A stretch of 64,000 bases of DNA from Bacillota bacterium (GCA_021769885.1 JAETSA010000006.1:1-64000), one strand, 5' to 3'; shown: positions 8,240 to 17,542, counted from the stretch's first letter. Numbers and translations are program-made. Notes: generated by a model from the sequence alone, not told the origin.

Positions 8240-8650
8240 ATGATGAAAAATCCCGAGCTCGCCAAGCAAATGCGAACACTTCGTACCGTCAATCATTTTA
8301 CGCAGCAACAGGTTGCCGATATTTTAAATATCGACAGAACGACGTACACGTCTTATGAAATTTCGAAAAACACGCCTGACATTATGCTGTTGGACGCATT
8401 CGCGAAGATTTTCTCGGTCAGCATCGATTTTATTTTGAATATCGACACGAAGCATCCTGAAGCGCTTTGTGACGAAGTGGATGAATATGAAACCTCGCGC
8501 AGTGAATCGCTCGTGTCACAGCTGAGCCGTGCGGAACGCACACTGTTGGCGGAATACCGCGTTTTGAGCGAAGAGGATCAGCAAAAGGTGCAGGAGTTGG
8601 TTTCTTCGTGCAACCCGATGAAAAAGCAAAAGGCGAAAAGCAAGAAATGA
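8240..8650 (+). CDS. XRE-type helix-turn-helix regulator
   Basis: A 136-residue DNA-binding protein. Residues 6-60 form a classic XRE/HTH_3 domain (MRTLRTVNHFTQQQVADIL, RTTYTSYEISKNTPD). The acidic C-terminal half (about 75-120) is likely a dimerisation helix. The start at ATG 8240 follows AAAGGGTG; ATG 8243 is equally possible. A TATAAT at 8201-8206 lies about 35 bases upstream but lacks a clear -35 box. It stands alone as a transcription unit with its own terminator. Its target is unknown; no phage genes are nearby. Confidence 0.88.
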   Translation: MMKNPELAKQMRTLRTVNHFTQQQVADILNIDRTTYTSYEISKNTPDIMLLDAFAKIFSVSIDFILNIDTKHPEALCDEVDEYETSRSESLVSQLSRAERTLLAEYRVLSEEDQQKVQELVSSCNPMKKQKAKSKK

Positions 8651-8673
8651 ATTGTGCGTAAAAGCAGATTTCG

Positions 8674-8707
8674 AATCCCGCAATGCAGTGTTGCGGGATT
8701 TTTTTTG
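8674..8707 (+). terminator. Rho-independent terminator
   Basis: Perfect stem AATCCCGCAA / TTGCGGGATT followed by a run of T, downstream of the XRE regulator. Confidence 0.88.
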
Positions 8708-8789
8708 TGCACAGAGGGGATTTGGCAAATTAGGCAATTTTATTTAGAAAACGGCAGTGAATTTTATCGCATATACGACCGTTGGAGAA

Positions 8790-8818
8790 TTGACATCCAC
8801 CTTTTCGTGCAGTAAAAT
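8790..8818 (+). promoter_or_regulatory. Sigma-A promoter for feo operon
   Basis: TTGACA at 8790-8795, a 17-base spacer and TAAAAT at 8813-8818 lie 40 bases before feoA. I could not identify a convincing Fur or DtxR-type operator by eye. Confidence 0.7.
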
Positions 8819-8858
8819 ATTTATCGTATAAAAGTTTACGGTGCAAAAGGGGATTTGT

Positions 8859-9092
8859 ATGACAATTCCGTTGACAAAACTGAAAATCGGACAAAAAAGC
8901 CGTGTGGTTTCATTGAACTGCTCGGGCGCTGTGCGGCGGCACATCATTGATATGGGCATTACGCCGGGCGCGGTGGTGATTATGCGCAAGGCGGCACCGA
9001 TGGGCGACCCGATTGAAATCAATGTGCGCGGGTATGAACTGAGCCTGCGCAAATCCGAAGCGCAGGAAATTACCGTAGAAACGGAGGACTGA
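8859..9092 (+). CDS. feoA: FeoA, ferrous iron transport accessory protein
   Basis: A 77-residue SH3-like protein with the FeoA pattern (LTKLKIGQKSRVVSL, RRHIIDMGITPGAVVIMRK, GDPIEINVRGYELSLRKSEA). FeoA is a cytosolic partner needed for FeoB-dependent Fe(II) uptake. The ATG at 8859 follows AAAAGGGG at good spacing; the GTG at 8841 is an in-frame extension that would place this site inside the gene. It is three bases upstream of feoB, so the two are translated together. Confidence 0.92.
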   Translation: MTIPLTKLKIGQKSRVVSLNCSGAVRRHIIDMGITPGAVVIMRKAAPMGDPIEINVRGYELSLRKSEAQEITVETED

Positions 9093-9095
9093 CAA

Positions 9096-11156
9096 GTGGG
9101 CTACCGATATGCTTTGGCGGGCAATCCCAACTGCGGAAAAACCACGCTGTTTAATGCCGTGACCGGTTCAAATCAATATGTCGGCAACTGGCCGGGGGTC
9201 ACGGTTGAGAAAAAAGAGGGCAAAATCACGCACGACAATATGGATGCATCGATTGTCGATTTGCCCGGTATCTATTCGCTCTCTCCGTATTCTATGGAAG
9301 AGATTGTGACCCGAAATTATATTTTGGACGAAAAGCCTGACTTAATCGTCAACATTGTAGACGCAACCAATATCGAGCGTAACCTGTATTTGAGTATGCA
9401 GTTGGCGGAATTGGGTATTCCGATGGTTATTGCGCTCAATATGATTGATATGGTCGAAAAAAACGGTGACAGCATTGATACGGATATGCTGTCGGCAATG
9501 TTAGGTATTAAAATCGTACCGATTTCCGCCGCGAAGGGCGTGGGCATTCATAAGCTTCTGCACGCGGCGAATCATGAGGCTATGCACGGCGCAGACAGTA
9601 AGGGTCGGCATATGGATAAGCACTGCAATATGTGCGCGCCGCCCGATATTTACACAGGGCTTGTGCGCAAAGCGATTTTACGCATTGAAGAGCTGATCGG
9701 CGATGTGTGCCGTCAAAAGGGACTGCCGCTTCGGTGGTCTGCCGTGAAGCTGATTGAGGGTGACGAGCCGACGATGCAGACGCTCGAATTGAGCGACACG
9801 ACGCTCTCTTGTGTGGAATCCATCGTTTCCGAATTGGAAACACAAAATATAGACCGTGAAATGGTCATTGCAGACCAAAAATACAAATACATTTGCTCCG
9901 TGACGGAAAAATGCGTGAAGCGTGCCCACGAAGCGGGGCATTTGACGCTTTCCGATAAAATCGACCGCGTGGTCACCAACAAATATCTTGCCATTCCGCT
10001 GTTTTTTGCACTGATGCTGTTGATTTTTTACATCACCTTCGGTGCGCTCGGTGCAAATTTGACCGATTGGGTCGATTCGCTGATTAACGAAACCTTTGCA
10101 TCTTGGGTACGGGAAATGCTCGTAAACGTCGGCGCGTCCGATTGGGCGGTCGGGCTTGTGTGCGACGGCGTCATCGGCGGCGTCGGTGCGGTGCTCTCGT
10201 TCTTTCCGCAGATTCTTCTGCTGTTCTTCTTCCTTTCCGTATTGGAGGACAGCGGCTATATGTCCCGCGCGGCATTTATTATGGACAGAGCGCTCCACTC
10301 CATCGGGCTTTCGGGAAAATCCTTTGTGCCGATGATGATGGGCTTTGGCTGTTCCGTCCCTGCAATTATGGCGACGCGAACGCTGGAAAATGAAAAAGAC
10401 CGCCGCATCACTATGATGCTCATTCCCTTTATGTCGTGCAGTGCCAAAATGCCCGTGTACTCTATGTTTATCCTGGCATTTTTCCCGAACCGACGCGGCT
10501 TGGTGGTCGCGAGCCTGTATCTTTTGGGTCTGCTTGTCGCAATCGCTTCGGCGTTTATTTTGCAAAAAACGGTTCTCAAGGGCGGGCACGCCCCGTTTGT
10601 GATGGAACTGCCGCCGTACAGACTGCCCACCGTAAAGACCTTGGGTCTGCATTTGTACGATAAAATCAAGGACTTTATGACCAAAGCGGGCACGGTGTTG
10701 TTGGGCGCAAGTATTGTCATTTGGTTCTGCCAGTATTTTAGCTTCTCCGGCTTCTCTTTACATCACGTGGAAAACTCTGAAGAAAGCATCCTCGGTGTTG
10801 TGGGCTCTGTAATTGCACCGATTTTCGCGCCCTTGGGCTTCGGCGACTGGAAATCCTCGGTTTCTATGCTGACGGGGTTGATTGCGCGTGAATCCATTGT
10901 CAGTACGATGGGCATTTTGCACGGCGCGGGTGAATCGGGCGCAATTTCCGAAATTATTTCGTCTGTGTATACACCTGCGGCGGCATATTCGTTTATGGTG
11001 TTCAGCCTGTTGTTTATTCCGTGTATGGCGGCGGTCGCCACCTTGCGGCGTGAAATGAATTCCAAAAAATGGACGGCGATTGCACTCGGATTTCAAGCTG
11101 TCACCGCTTGGGTGATCACTTTCATAGTATATAATATATGTAAAGTGATTCTGTAA
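9096..11156 (+). CDS. feoB: FeoB, ferrous iron transporter
   Basis: FeoB (686 residues) imports Fe(II) across the membrane. The N-terminal G domain shows G1 GNPNCGKTT (residues 8-16), G3 DLPGIYSLSPYS and G4 NMID. It is followed by a helical bundle and a large membrane region with the paired gate motifs (SFVPMMMGFGCSVPAIMATR and related Cys-Pro helix, then a second gate). The start is GTG at 9096, supported by GGAGG 11 bases upstream. It sits between feoA and a Cys-rich FeoB-associated membrane peptide, a standard Clostridia order. Confidence 0.96.
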   Translation: MGYRYALAGNPNCGKTTLFNAVTGSNQYVGNWPGVTVEKKEGKITHDNMDASIVDLPGIYSLSPYSMEEIVTRNYILDEKPDLIVNIVDATNIERNLYLSMQLAELGIPMVIALNMIDMVEKNGDSIDTDMLSAMLGIKIVPISAAKGVGIHKLLHAANHEAMHGADSKGRHMDKHCNMCAPPDIYTGLVRKAILRIEELIGDVCRQKGLPLRWSAVKLIEGDEPTMQTLELSDTTLSCVESIVSELETQNIDREMVIADQKYKYICSVTEKCVKRAHEAGHLTLSDKIDRVVTNKYLAIPLFFALMLLIFYITFGALGANLTDWVDSLINETFASWVREMLVNVGASDWAVGLVCDGVIGGVGAVLSFFPQILLLFFFLSVLEDSGYMSRAAFIMDRALHSIGLSGKSFVPMMMGFGCSVPAIMATRTLENEKDRRITMMLIPFMSCSAKMPVYSMFILAFFPNRRGLVVASLYLLGLLVAIASAFILQKTVLKGGHAPFVMELPPYRLPTVKTLGLHLYDKIKDFMTKAGTVLLGASIVIWFCQYFSFSGFSLHHVENSEESILGVVGSVIAPIFAPLGFGDWKSSVSMLTGLIARESIVSTMGILHGAGESGAISEIISSVYTPAAAYSFMVFSLLFIPCMAAVATLRREMNSKKWTAIALGFQAVTAWVITFIVYNICKVIL

Positions 11157-11168
11157 GGAGTGACCGAG

Positions 11169-11360
11169 GTGTCTTTGGCGGATATCATTATTTTAGCGGC
11201 GGCAGTGGCGGCTGTGATTGTATTTATTGTTCTGCGGGTGAAAAAATTCCGCAAGCAAAAAGCGAACGACAGCTGTTGCGGCGGCTGCAAGGGGTGTGCA
11301 GGGTGCAGTTTTCAAACGGACTGCGGCACTTGCGAAAAAAAGGAAAAGGATGAAAAGTAA
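11169..11360 (+). CDS. FeoB-associated Cys-rich membrane protein
   Basis: A 63-residue protein with one N-terminal membrane helix (LADIIILAAAVAAVIVFIVL) and a Cys-rich tail (CCGGCKGCAGC, then two more Cys). This is the small FeoB-associated family found after feoB in many Firmicutes. It may handle iron or play the FeoC role. The start is GTG at 11169, 8 bases after AAGGAG; an upstream GTG at 11160 overlaps that site. Its stop codon abuts the next start, so translation is coupled. Confidence 0.85.
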   Translation: MSLADIIILAAAVAAVIVFIVLRVKKFRKQKANDSCCGGCKGCAGCSFQTDCGTCEKKEKDEK

Positions 11361-12581
11361 ATGACACGGGTGGCGATTGTCGGCGGCGGTGCGTCGGGCT
11401 TTGCCGCGGCAATCACGGTTGCGCGTGCAGGAAAAGCCTTTCAGGTTACAATTTATGAGCGGCTGCAAAAGCCGTTAAAAAAGATATTGGCAACGGGCAA
11501 CGGGCGATGCAATCTCAGCAATGTGGAATTAAGTCCGACCGATTATTTCGGGGATACCGATTTTGCAGAAAATGCACTGACGCGGTTTTCGCCGCAAAGC
11601 AATATAGAATTTTTCGAATCGCTCGGACTGCTTACAAAAACCGAAGAAATGGGACGCGTGTATCCGCTGTCGGGGCAGGCGGCGTCCGTGCGGGAAGCCT
11701 TGCTTTCAGAAGCGGCTCGGCTCGGCGTGCGCATTTTAACTGATTGTGAAATTACCGAAATTCAACCGAGAAACGGCGGATTTTTACTGAATGGGCAGTA
11801 TGTCTGTGACAAGCTGATACTGTGCGCGGGCGGGTCAGCCGCGCCGAAGCACGGCACGGACGGCGGTGCGTTTCGGCTGTTAGACAATCTGCATATTCCG
11901 ATAAAAACACCCGCACCCGCGCTGACGGCACTCACTTGTGCCCATTTTCCGAAATCCTTAAAGGGCGTGCGGCAAACGTGTTTTGTGCGCCTGTTTTACG
12001 AAAACAGTGAAGTGTATGCGATACAGGGCGAGGTGCAGTTCACCGATTACGGGCTGTCGGGGATTCCGATTATGCAGCTCTCAAGGCTTGTATCTACAAA
12101 TCCGAAAGCAAGGTTTACAATTCAGTTGGACTGTCTGCCGCAAATTTCCGAAACGGATTTGTGTCGGTTTTTAGAAACCGAGGCAAAGCGTGACGGTACC
12201 AAATCCGCAGGTACGCTTTTACTCGGCATTTTGCCGCAAGCGCTCGGGAACGCGCTTTTGCTCCGCCGACGCATTCCGAAAGATACGCCTTGCGAGGCTG
12301 TATCCGCACGCGATTTCGGTGCGCTCGCAAAAGAAATCAAGGGCTGTGTGTTTTCCGTTTCGGGCGTGCGCGGATTTGATTTTGCACAGGTGACGGCGGG
12401 CGGTGCAGACTGCGCCGCATTCTCTGCGCAGTCGATGCGTGCAAAGCAATACCCGAATTTATATGTGTGCGGTGAAACCCTGAATGTGGACGGCGGCTGC
12501 GGCGGATACAATCTGCAATGGGCGTGGAGCTCGGGACGCGCCGCAGGCGAGGCTGTTGTAAAGGAGCAATCTGCTTGTTAA
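11361..12581 (+). CDS. NAD(P)/FAD-dependent oxidoreductase, HI0933/BaiN type
   Basis: A 406-residue flavoprotein with an N-terminal FAD-binding Rossmann motif (VAIVGGGASGFAAAI), the family marker GNGRCNLSN (about residues 47-55) and a C-terminal FAD site (GETLNVDGGCGGYNLQWAW). The HI0933 family includes BaiN, which takes part in bile-acid 7-dehydroxylation, but most members have unknown substrates. It starts at ATG 11361 directly after the preceding stop codon. It overlaps the next flavoprotein gene by 7 bases, so both belong to the feo transcript. Confidence 0.9.
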   Translation: MTRVAIVGGGASGFAAAITVARAGKAFQVTIYERLQKPLKKILATGNGRCNLSNVELSPTDYFGDTDFAENALTRFSPQSNIEFFESLGLLTKTEEMGRVYPLSGQAASVREALLSEAARLGVRILTDCEITEIQPRNGGFLLNGQYVCDKLILCAGGSAAPKHGTDGGAFRLLDNLHIPIKTPAPALTALTCAHFPKSLKGVRQTCFVRLFYENSEVYAIQGEVQFTDYGLSGIPIMQLSRLVSTNPKARFTIQLDCLPQISETDLCRFLETEAKRDGTKSAGTLLLGILPQALGNALLLRRRIPKDTPCEAVSARDFGALAKEIKGCVFSVSGVRGFDFAQVTAGGADCAAFSAQSMRAKQYPNLYVCGETLNVDGGCGGYNLQWAWSSGRAAGEAVVKEQSAC

Positions 12582-14173
12582 GAATACAGGAAATTAAACT
12601 GCCGCTTGACGCGGACGAAACCGAATTGCCGCGCTTAGCGGCGAAGACGCTGAAAATACCGCAGACGGCATTAAAAAGCGTGTCGGTGTTTCGGAAATCT
12701 TTAGATTGCCGAAAGAAAAATGATATCAAATTCATTTTTGCACTCGACGCGGAAGTGGACGGCAGCGAAGAAAAAATTCTTGCCAAAATACATAATCCGA
12801 AGGTCTCTAAAACCGAAATTTACCGCTATGAGATTCCCGAAAACCGCCGCAAAACAAATTTGCGCCCCGTGGTGGTCGGGTTTGGTCCTGCGGGAATGTT
12901 CGCCGCGCTTACCTTGGCGCGTGCGGGGCTTTGCCCGTTGGTCGTGGAGCGCGGCGAGCCTGTTGAAAAGCGACAGCAGTCTGTGCAGGATTTTTGGAAA
13001 ACCAGAAAGCTCAATCCCGAATCGAATGTGCAGTTCGGCGAGGGCGGCGCAGGGACGTTTTCCGACGGCAAATTAAACACGGGAACAAAGGATTTCCGTC
13101 AGCGCGAGGTGCTTTTGCAGTTCGTACAGCACGGCGCGCCCGAGGAGATTTTATACAGTGCAAAGCCCCATATCGGCACGGACAAGCTGTGTGCGGTGGT
13201 GCGCTCTATACGTGAGGAGATTATCCGCCTCGGCGGTGAGGTGCAATTCGAAACAAAGCTTGCGGATATTCTTGTGTATAACGGTGCGGTGCAGGGCGTT
13301 ACTTTGGAACGCAGAAACGGCAAGCAAACCGATTTCGAAACGGATGCCGTGATTCTCGCAATCGGGCATTCCGCGCGCGACACGGTAGAGATGCTGTACC
13401 GCAAAGGCTTTACAATCACGCAAAAAGCCTTTTCTGTGGGTGCGCGTATCGAGCATAAACAGGAAATGATTAACCGTTCGCAGTACGGCGCATTTGCAGG
13501 TCACCCGAAATTGGGCGCGGCAGATTATAAGCTTGCCTGCCATCCGCAGGGCGGGCGCGGCGCATATACGTTTTGTATGTGCCCGGGCGGCACGGTCGTT
13601 TGCTGCCCGAGCGAGGAAGGCACAATCGTTACAAACGGGATGAGCGAATATGCGCGTGACGGTGAAAATGCCAATTCCGCACTGCTTGTAGGGATTGAGC
13701 CCGAGCAGTTTCCAAGCGAACATCCGCTTGCGGGGATGTACTATCAGCTGGAAATCGAAAAAAAGGCGTTTCAGCTCGGCGGTGGGGATTATACTGCGCC
13801 TGCAACCTTGGTCGGCGATTTTCTGAAAGGCGAAAGCTCCCGTAAATTGGGCACGATTCACCCGACCTGCCCGACGGGCGTTGCGCTTTGCAATTTGCGC
13901 GAAGTTTTACCCGCACGCGTCACGGAAACGATGTGCGAAGCGCTTCTCAAAATGGACAAAATGCTGGAGGGCTTCGCGTGCCCCGAAGCGGTGCTGACAG
14001 GTCCCGAAACACGTTCTTCCTCGCCCGTGCGCATTGTGCGTGATGAATTTTTCCAAACCGCAACCAACGGCGTATTCCCTTGCGGCGAGGGCGCAGGGTA
14101 CGCGGGCGGCATCATTTCCGCCGCCGTAGACGGCATCAAATGCGCCGAAGCTGTGTTGCGGGACGAGCATTGA
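12575..14173 (+). CDS. FAD-dependent dehydrogenase, COG2509 type
   Basis: A 532-residue protein that matches the uncharacterised FAD-dependent dehydrogenases of COG2509. A ~90-residue N-terminal domain (LRIQEIKLPLDADE) precedes a Rossmann FAD site (VVVGFGPAGMFAALTLARAG, about residues 96-115) and the GEGGAGTFSDGKLNTG motif. The C-terminus has a second FAD-contacting segment (GVFPCGEGAGYAGGI). The start is TTG at 12575, supported by AAAGGAG 8 bases upstream; the in-frame ATG/GTG further upstream lies within the previous gene. The pairing with an HI0933 flavoprotein is frequent in Clostridia; the reaction is unknown. Confidence 0.87.
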   Translation: MLRIQEIKLPLDADETELPRLAAKTLKIPQTALKSVSVFRKSLDCRKKNDIKFIFALDAEVDGSEEKILAKIHNPKVSKTEIYRYEIPENRRKTNLRPVVVGFGPAGMFAALTLARAGLCPLVVERGEPVEKRQQSVQDFWKTRKLNPESNVQFGEGGAGTFSDGKLNTGTKDFRQREVLLQFVQHGAPEEILYSAKPHIGTDKLCAVVRSIREEIIRLGGEVQFETKLADILVYNGAVQGVTLERRNGKQTDFETDAVILAIGHSARDTVEMLYRKGFTITQKAFSVGARIEHKQEMINRSQYGAFAGHPKLGAADYKLACHPQGGRGAYTFCMCPGGTVVCCPSEEGTIVTNGMSEYARDGENANSALLVGIEPEQFPSEHPLAGMYYQLEIEKKAFQLGGGDYTAPATLVGDFLKGESSRKLGTIHPTCPTGVALCNLREVLPARVTETMCEALLKMDKMLEGFACPEAVLTGPETRSSSPVRIVRDEFFQTATNGVFPCGEGAGYAGGIISAAVDGIKCAEAVLRDEH

Positions 14174-14181
14174 GAAAATAC

Positions 14182-14221
14182 AAAAGCACACCAACCCTCT
14201 TGAGGTTCGGTGTGCTTTTTT
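14182..14221. terminator. Bidirectional terminator
   Basis: Stem AAAAGCACACC / GGTGTGCTTTT with A run on the left and T run on the right. It can end both the feo-flavoprotein transcript and the convergent GH28 gene. Confidence 0.85.
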
Positions 14222-14242
14222 CTGTCTAAGGTGTCTAAGAGG

Positions 14243-15760
14243 TTAATTGCTTTCGAAATTCTCAACTTCCGTTAAGCGGATGCCGCCACGTTTTGTATCT
14301 TCGCGCGGCACAACCGTAAAGTTTTCTAGCTTTACACCATCTGCGTACCGTGCAAACAGCCCATAGGCATTCAAGTTGCGCATACGGTTGCATTCGGGGT
14401 AGGTGTCGTCGTAAGCGGGCACAAACGGGCGGTAATCGTAGTAGTCTTCGCCTGCGGCATAGCGCACGTCAAAATTCCGAAGTGTGACATTGCGCACGGT
14501 CAAATCCTTTGTCCCTGTGATAATGACGGGGATTTCCGCATCCTCTGCAATGACATTTTCCACGGTGATGTTTTCGAGCGCACCCGCCAAGTCGAAATCC
14601 TTGTCGCGGTTGCGATTGTTGAGGCTTATGAACAGCGGGCAGGCTTCGCCGCGCATTTGAATATTGCGCACGGTTACATTCTGCACCCGCGCACCGTCGG
14701 CGGATTCCAGGGAAATGCCCGATACGCCGCCGGGGTAAATGTCATCCAAGAAAAATTCGCAGTTTTCTACCAACACATTTTGCACGTCAAAGCTTGTTTC
14801 CGTGCCGATTTTAAAGGCGTTTGTGCAGGAACTTACCTTGCAGTCCCGCACGGTGATATTTTCCATTGCCGCCTGCACACCTAAGGACTTGCTGTTTTTC
14901 AGCACGATACCGTCGTCGCCTGTGGAAACAAAGCAGTGCGTGATCTCCACATTGGATGAGCCCGCAACATCAATGCCGTCGGTATTTGCGACGTGGCGGT
15001 TGTTGTCGATGACGAAATCCCGAATCTGCACGCCGTCACAGCCGTTTAGCTCCAGTGTCCACGCCGCCGAATTTTGCAGCATAAAGTTTTCAATCGTGAC
15101 AGTGTTACAGCGCACCAGCCGCACAAGGTTGCCGTATTTGTTTTCTGCCGCAAACCGTACGCGTTTGCGGTATTCCTGCCGCATTTCCCATACACCGAGC
15201 GTATCCTCGAACGGCTCGGTTTTCGGTTCGTATTTCGGGGCTAAGGAATAAAAATTCCCCTCGCCGCAAATCGCACCGCCGCCAGTCAGGGTGATGTTTT
15301 CGGCATCTTCGCAGAACAGCAGACAGCCGAGCTCCATATCGGACTGCTCGTGCGAGGCGACCAAGGCGGCATCTTTTTCAATAAATAAAGTCGTGTTGCC
15401 GCCCATTTTCAAACTGCCCGTTACGTATCTGCCGCCGCTGACCAACACAATACCGCCGTTTTGGGCGGCTTTGTCGAGCGCGGTTTGCACAGCGTCGCGG
15501 TTATTGCGGCTGTCAGGGGATGCGCCGTAATCCCGAATATCGAAAATATTTTGTTCAGTCGGAACAGCACCGACGGATAAATAATCGTCATAGGGGAGAG
15601 CTTCGTAAAAATCCCCTTTATAAACTTCTGAGAATATGTCACCCTTTGTGACCTTGAAATCCTTTGTATACGACCCGAAATACCAGCCTGCCGCACCGCC
15701 TGCGGCAAGAGAAACGCAGAGCACCGTCGCACCCGCTTTAAAAAGACCGTTGTTTTTCAT
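14243..15760 (-). CDS. Glycoside hydrolase family 28 protein (polygalacturonase-like)
   Basis: A 505-residue protein anchored by an N-terminal membrane helix (about 7-28), followed by a right-handed parallel beta-helix. GH28 enzymes hydrolyse pectic or related glycans. Catalytic-site motifs present are NTDGID (general Asp) and STGDDGI (Asp pair). The usual GHG histidine motif is not seen; its position holds NAFKIGTET, a variant found in many bacterial GH28-like proteins. The canonical RIK is also not evident. Activity is therefore likely glycosidic but the substrate is uncertain. The ATG at 15760 follows TGAGGATG. It forms its own unit and ends at a shared terminator. Confidence 0.82.
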   Translation of the reverse strand: MKNNGLFKAGATVLCVSLAAGGAAGWYFGSYTKDFKVTKGDIFSEVYKGDFYEALPYDDYLSVGAVPTEQNIFDIRDYGASPDSRNNRDAVQTALDKAAQNGGIVLVSGGRYVTGSLKMGGNTTLFIEKDAALVASHEQSDMELGCLLFCEDAENITLTGGGAICGEGNFYSLAPKYEPKTEPFEDTLGVWEMRQEYRKRVRFAAENKYGNLVRLVRCNTVTIENFMLQNSAAWTLELNGCDGVQIRDFVIDNNRHVANTDGIDVAGSSNVEITHCFVSTGDDGIVLKNSKSLGVQAAMENITVRDCKVSSCTNAFKIGTETSFDVQNVLVENCEFFLDDIYPGGVSGISLESADGARVQNVTVRNIQMRGEACPLFISLNNRNRDKDFDLAGALENITVENVIAEDAEIPVIITGTKDLTVRNVTLRNFDVRYAAGEDYYDYRPFVPAYDDTYPECNRMRNLNAYGLFARYADGVKLENFTVVPREDTKRGGIRLTEVENFESN

Positions 15761-15900
15761 ATGTACACATCCTCAATTGTTTTTTGGGATTTGTTTTCTA
15801 AAACTATAGCATATTTCAGCCCGAAAGAGAAGTACTGTATGTCAAAATTGTAAACATTCTCAGCATCGACACGATTTTATTTGAAATGTGCCTGAAAGCG

Positions 15901-15982
15901 TGGTAAAATAAACGCAAGCATTTATTTTACCGCTGATTTTATGTCCCTTTGCCTCTGCCTTGCGGCATACCGGCAAAGATGG
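15901..15982. repeat. 82-bp two-hairpin repeat, copy 2
   Basis: Second copy of the element at 4637-4718, in the same orientation: AT-rich hairpin followed by the CCTTTGCC / GGCAAAG hairpin. Both copies precede a plus-strand gene, here the zinc-ribbon/TPR gene. Confidence 0.7.
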
Positions 15983-15987
15983 ACGGA

Positions 15988-16024
15988 TTTTACCATAACA
16001 ACGCTCCGCGTTTTTATGGTAAAA
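15988..16024. repeat. Long palindrome upstream of zinc-ribbon/TPR gene
   Basis: Arms TTTTACCATAACAACGC and GCGTTTTTATGGTAAAA form a 17-bp stem with one mismatch and a 3-base loop. The outer ATGGTAAAATAA sequence also occurs at the start of repeat copy 1 at 4636. It could be an operator or a terminator-like hairpin. Confidence 0.6.
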
Positions 16025-16057
16025 TAAATTAAGATTGAAATACAAGGAGGTATTGCC

Positions 16058-17542
16058 TTGGACGAACATAAAGAAAAAGACGGTGCTTTGCCTGAAGCGG
16101 AGCAGTCGGCTTCGGAGTCGCAGGCACTGCACGATGAATTGGAGGACCTGGCAAAGGTCTTTCAGGAGGAGCTGGACCGTGCAAAGACGCAGGCACGGGA
16201 GGTCGCCGAAAACGGTGTCGAAGAGCCTGAAATCCTGATTCAGGGATTAGAGGATATTGCGGAACGCCCCGCACACAGAGAGTCCGTTTCGGAAGAGCGC
16301 GTTCCGAAAGAGGAGCTGTGCGAATGCTGCGGCGAAAGACGGCGCGGCACGGTGAACAATCCGAACTCCCTTTATTGCGACGAATGCGATGCCGGCTTGC
16401 GGCACTATCCGTTTGATTGGCTTAATGTGCTGATTGCCTTGGCGGCGGTCTGTTTGGTATTTTTCGGCGGTTATGTGTTCGCAACGCATACGGAAGGGTT
16501 TGTTGCCGTTTGCAAGGCGGAGGAATATCGGCGGGAGAATCAAAAGTATTCCGCATTAGACGCCTATGCAGAGGCACTTACGGTTTTGGAAAGCAACAAA
16601 ATCAATGCGGAAAATGTTTATAAACGCGAAATTTTGGTGGCATCCTCACTCGGCATTGTTGCCGGAATTGAGGAGCCTGCACAGCATATTCAAGCGTGGG
16701 AAATGTCTTTGCCGCATTTTTACAAGGTGAAGCGTGCGCTCCAAAGCGGTGCGGAATTTACAGAAACCGTAACGGCGGCAGAGGAGATTATCGGTCCGTA
16801 TAAAACCACGGCACCCGAAAAAATCCCGTATGACGATTTACTCGCCCGGCTGGAAGCACTCAAAACGGCGGCTGTGCCCGAATCCGAGGATACGCAGTCT
16901 GCACGCAAAAAAGGCTATCAGGCAAAAGCGGAAAAATACAGCCTGTCCGGTGTTTTGTTTTATCAGTATTATCTTGCGCTTATGAGCGAACGTGACCTTG
17001 AGGTACAGCTTGGATTTGTGGAAGAAATTCGCGAAACAGCCCCCGAGGAGGTTTGGCTTTACGGGCATTTCCTCGGCGATTTGTATGCGAAAACAGGCCG
17101 TGATGTCGAGCCGGTTTGCAAACTGCTGGAGGAGGCAAATGCCGAGGACGGCTCACCTTTGCTGATTCGCGCGACCGCTTTGCGAATGCAGAAAGACTAC
17201 GACGGCGCAATCGCGCTCTGCGAGGAGCAAATTGCGAAGGGCAGTGACGTCAGCGATGATTTATACCGCCAAATCGGACTTTGCTATCTTTTAAAGGGCG
17301 AATATGAAGCGGCATATACTGCTGTGAACAACGGTTTCCAAAGCTCGAATAATCCTTCCGTTCAAATGTGCAATACGCTTGCGCTCACTGCGCTTGCGGC
17401 AGGGCAGGCAGGGGCGTACGGAGAAGTGAAAAGTCTGCTTGAAAACAGCGGGTTTACATTGTCCGCTGAGGTTACGCAGTATCAAAGCGGCGCACTGACG
17501 GTGGAACAAATCTTGACGGAAGGGGATTGTGATATTTCATGA
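16058..17542 (+). CDS. Membrane protein with zinc ribbon and TPR-like region
   Basis: A 494-residue protein I cannot assign to a named family. Residues 1-85 are acidic and probably coiled. A zinc-ribbon-like pair follows (CECC near 88-91 and CDEC near 108-111). A single membrane helix (about 122-142) comes next, then about 350 residues of helix pairs resembling tetratricopeptide repeats (QIGLCYLLKGEYEAAYTAV). Zinc ribbon plus one helix plus repeats suggests a membrane scaffold. The start TTG at 16058 has AAGGAGG 7 bases upstream. Its 3' end overlaps the next membrane protein gene by 4 bases. Confidence 0.7.
   Translation: MDEHKEKDGALPEAEQSASESQALHDELEDLAKVFQEELDRAKTQAREVAENGVEEPEILIQGLEDIAERPAHRESVSEERVPKEELCECCGERRRGTVNNPNSLYCDECDAGLRHYPFDWLNVLIALAAVCLVFFGGYVFATHTEGFVAVCKAEEYRRENQKYSALDAYAEALTVLESNKINAENVYKREILVASSLGIVAGIEEPAQHIQAWEMSLPHFYKVKRALQSGAEFTETVTAAEEIIGPYKTTAPEKIPYDDLLARLEALKTAAVPESEDTQSARKKGYQAKAEKYSLSGVLFYQYYLALMSERDLEVQLGFVEEIRETAPEEVWLYGHFLGDLYAKTGRDVEPVCKLLEEANAEDGSPLLIRATALRMQKDYDGAIALCEEQIAKGSDVSDDLYRQIGLCYLLKGEYEAAYTAVNNGFQSSNNPSVQMCNTLALTALAAGQAGAYGEVKSLLENSGFTLSAEVTQYQSGALTVEQILTEGDCDIS

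Noticed and set aside
9678-10652. Minus-strand open frame (324 codons) opposite feoB
   Set aside because: Composition rich in His, Arg and Gln with no domain; feoB on the other strand is certain.
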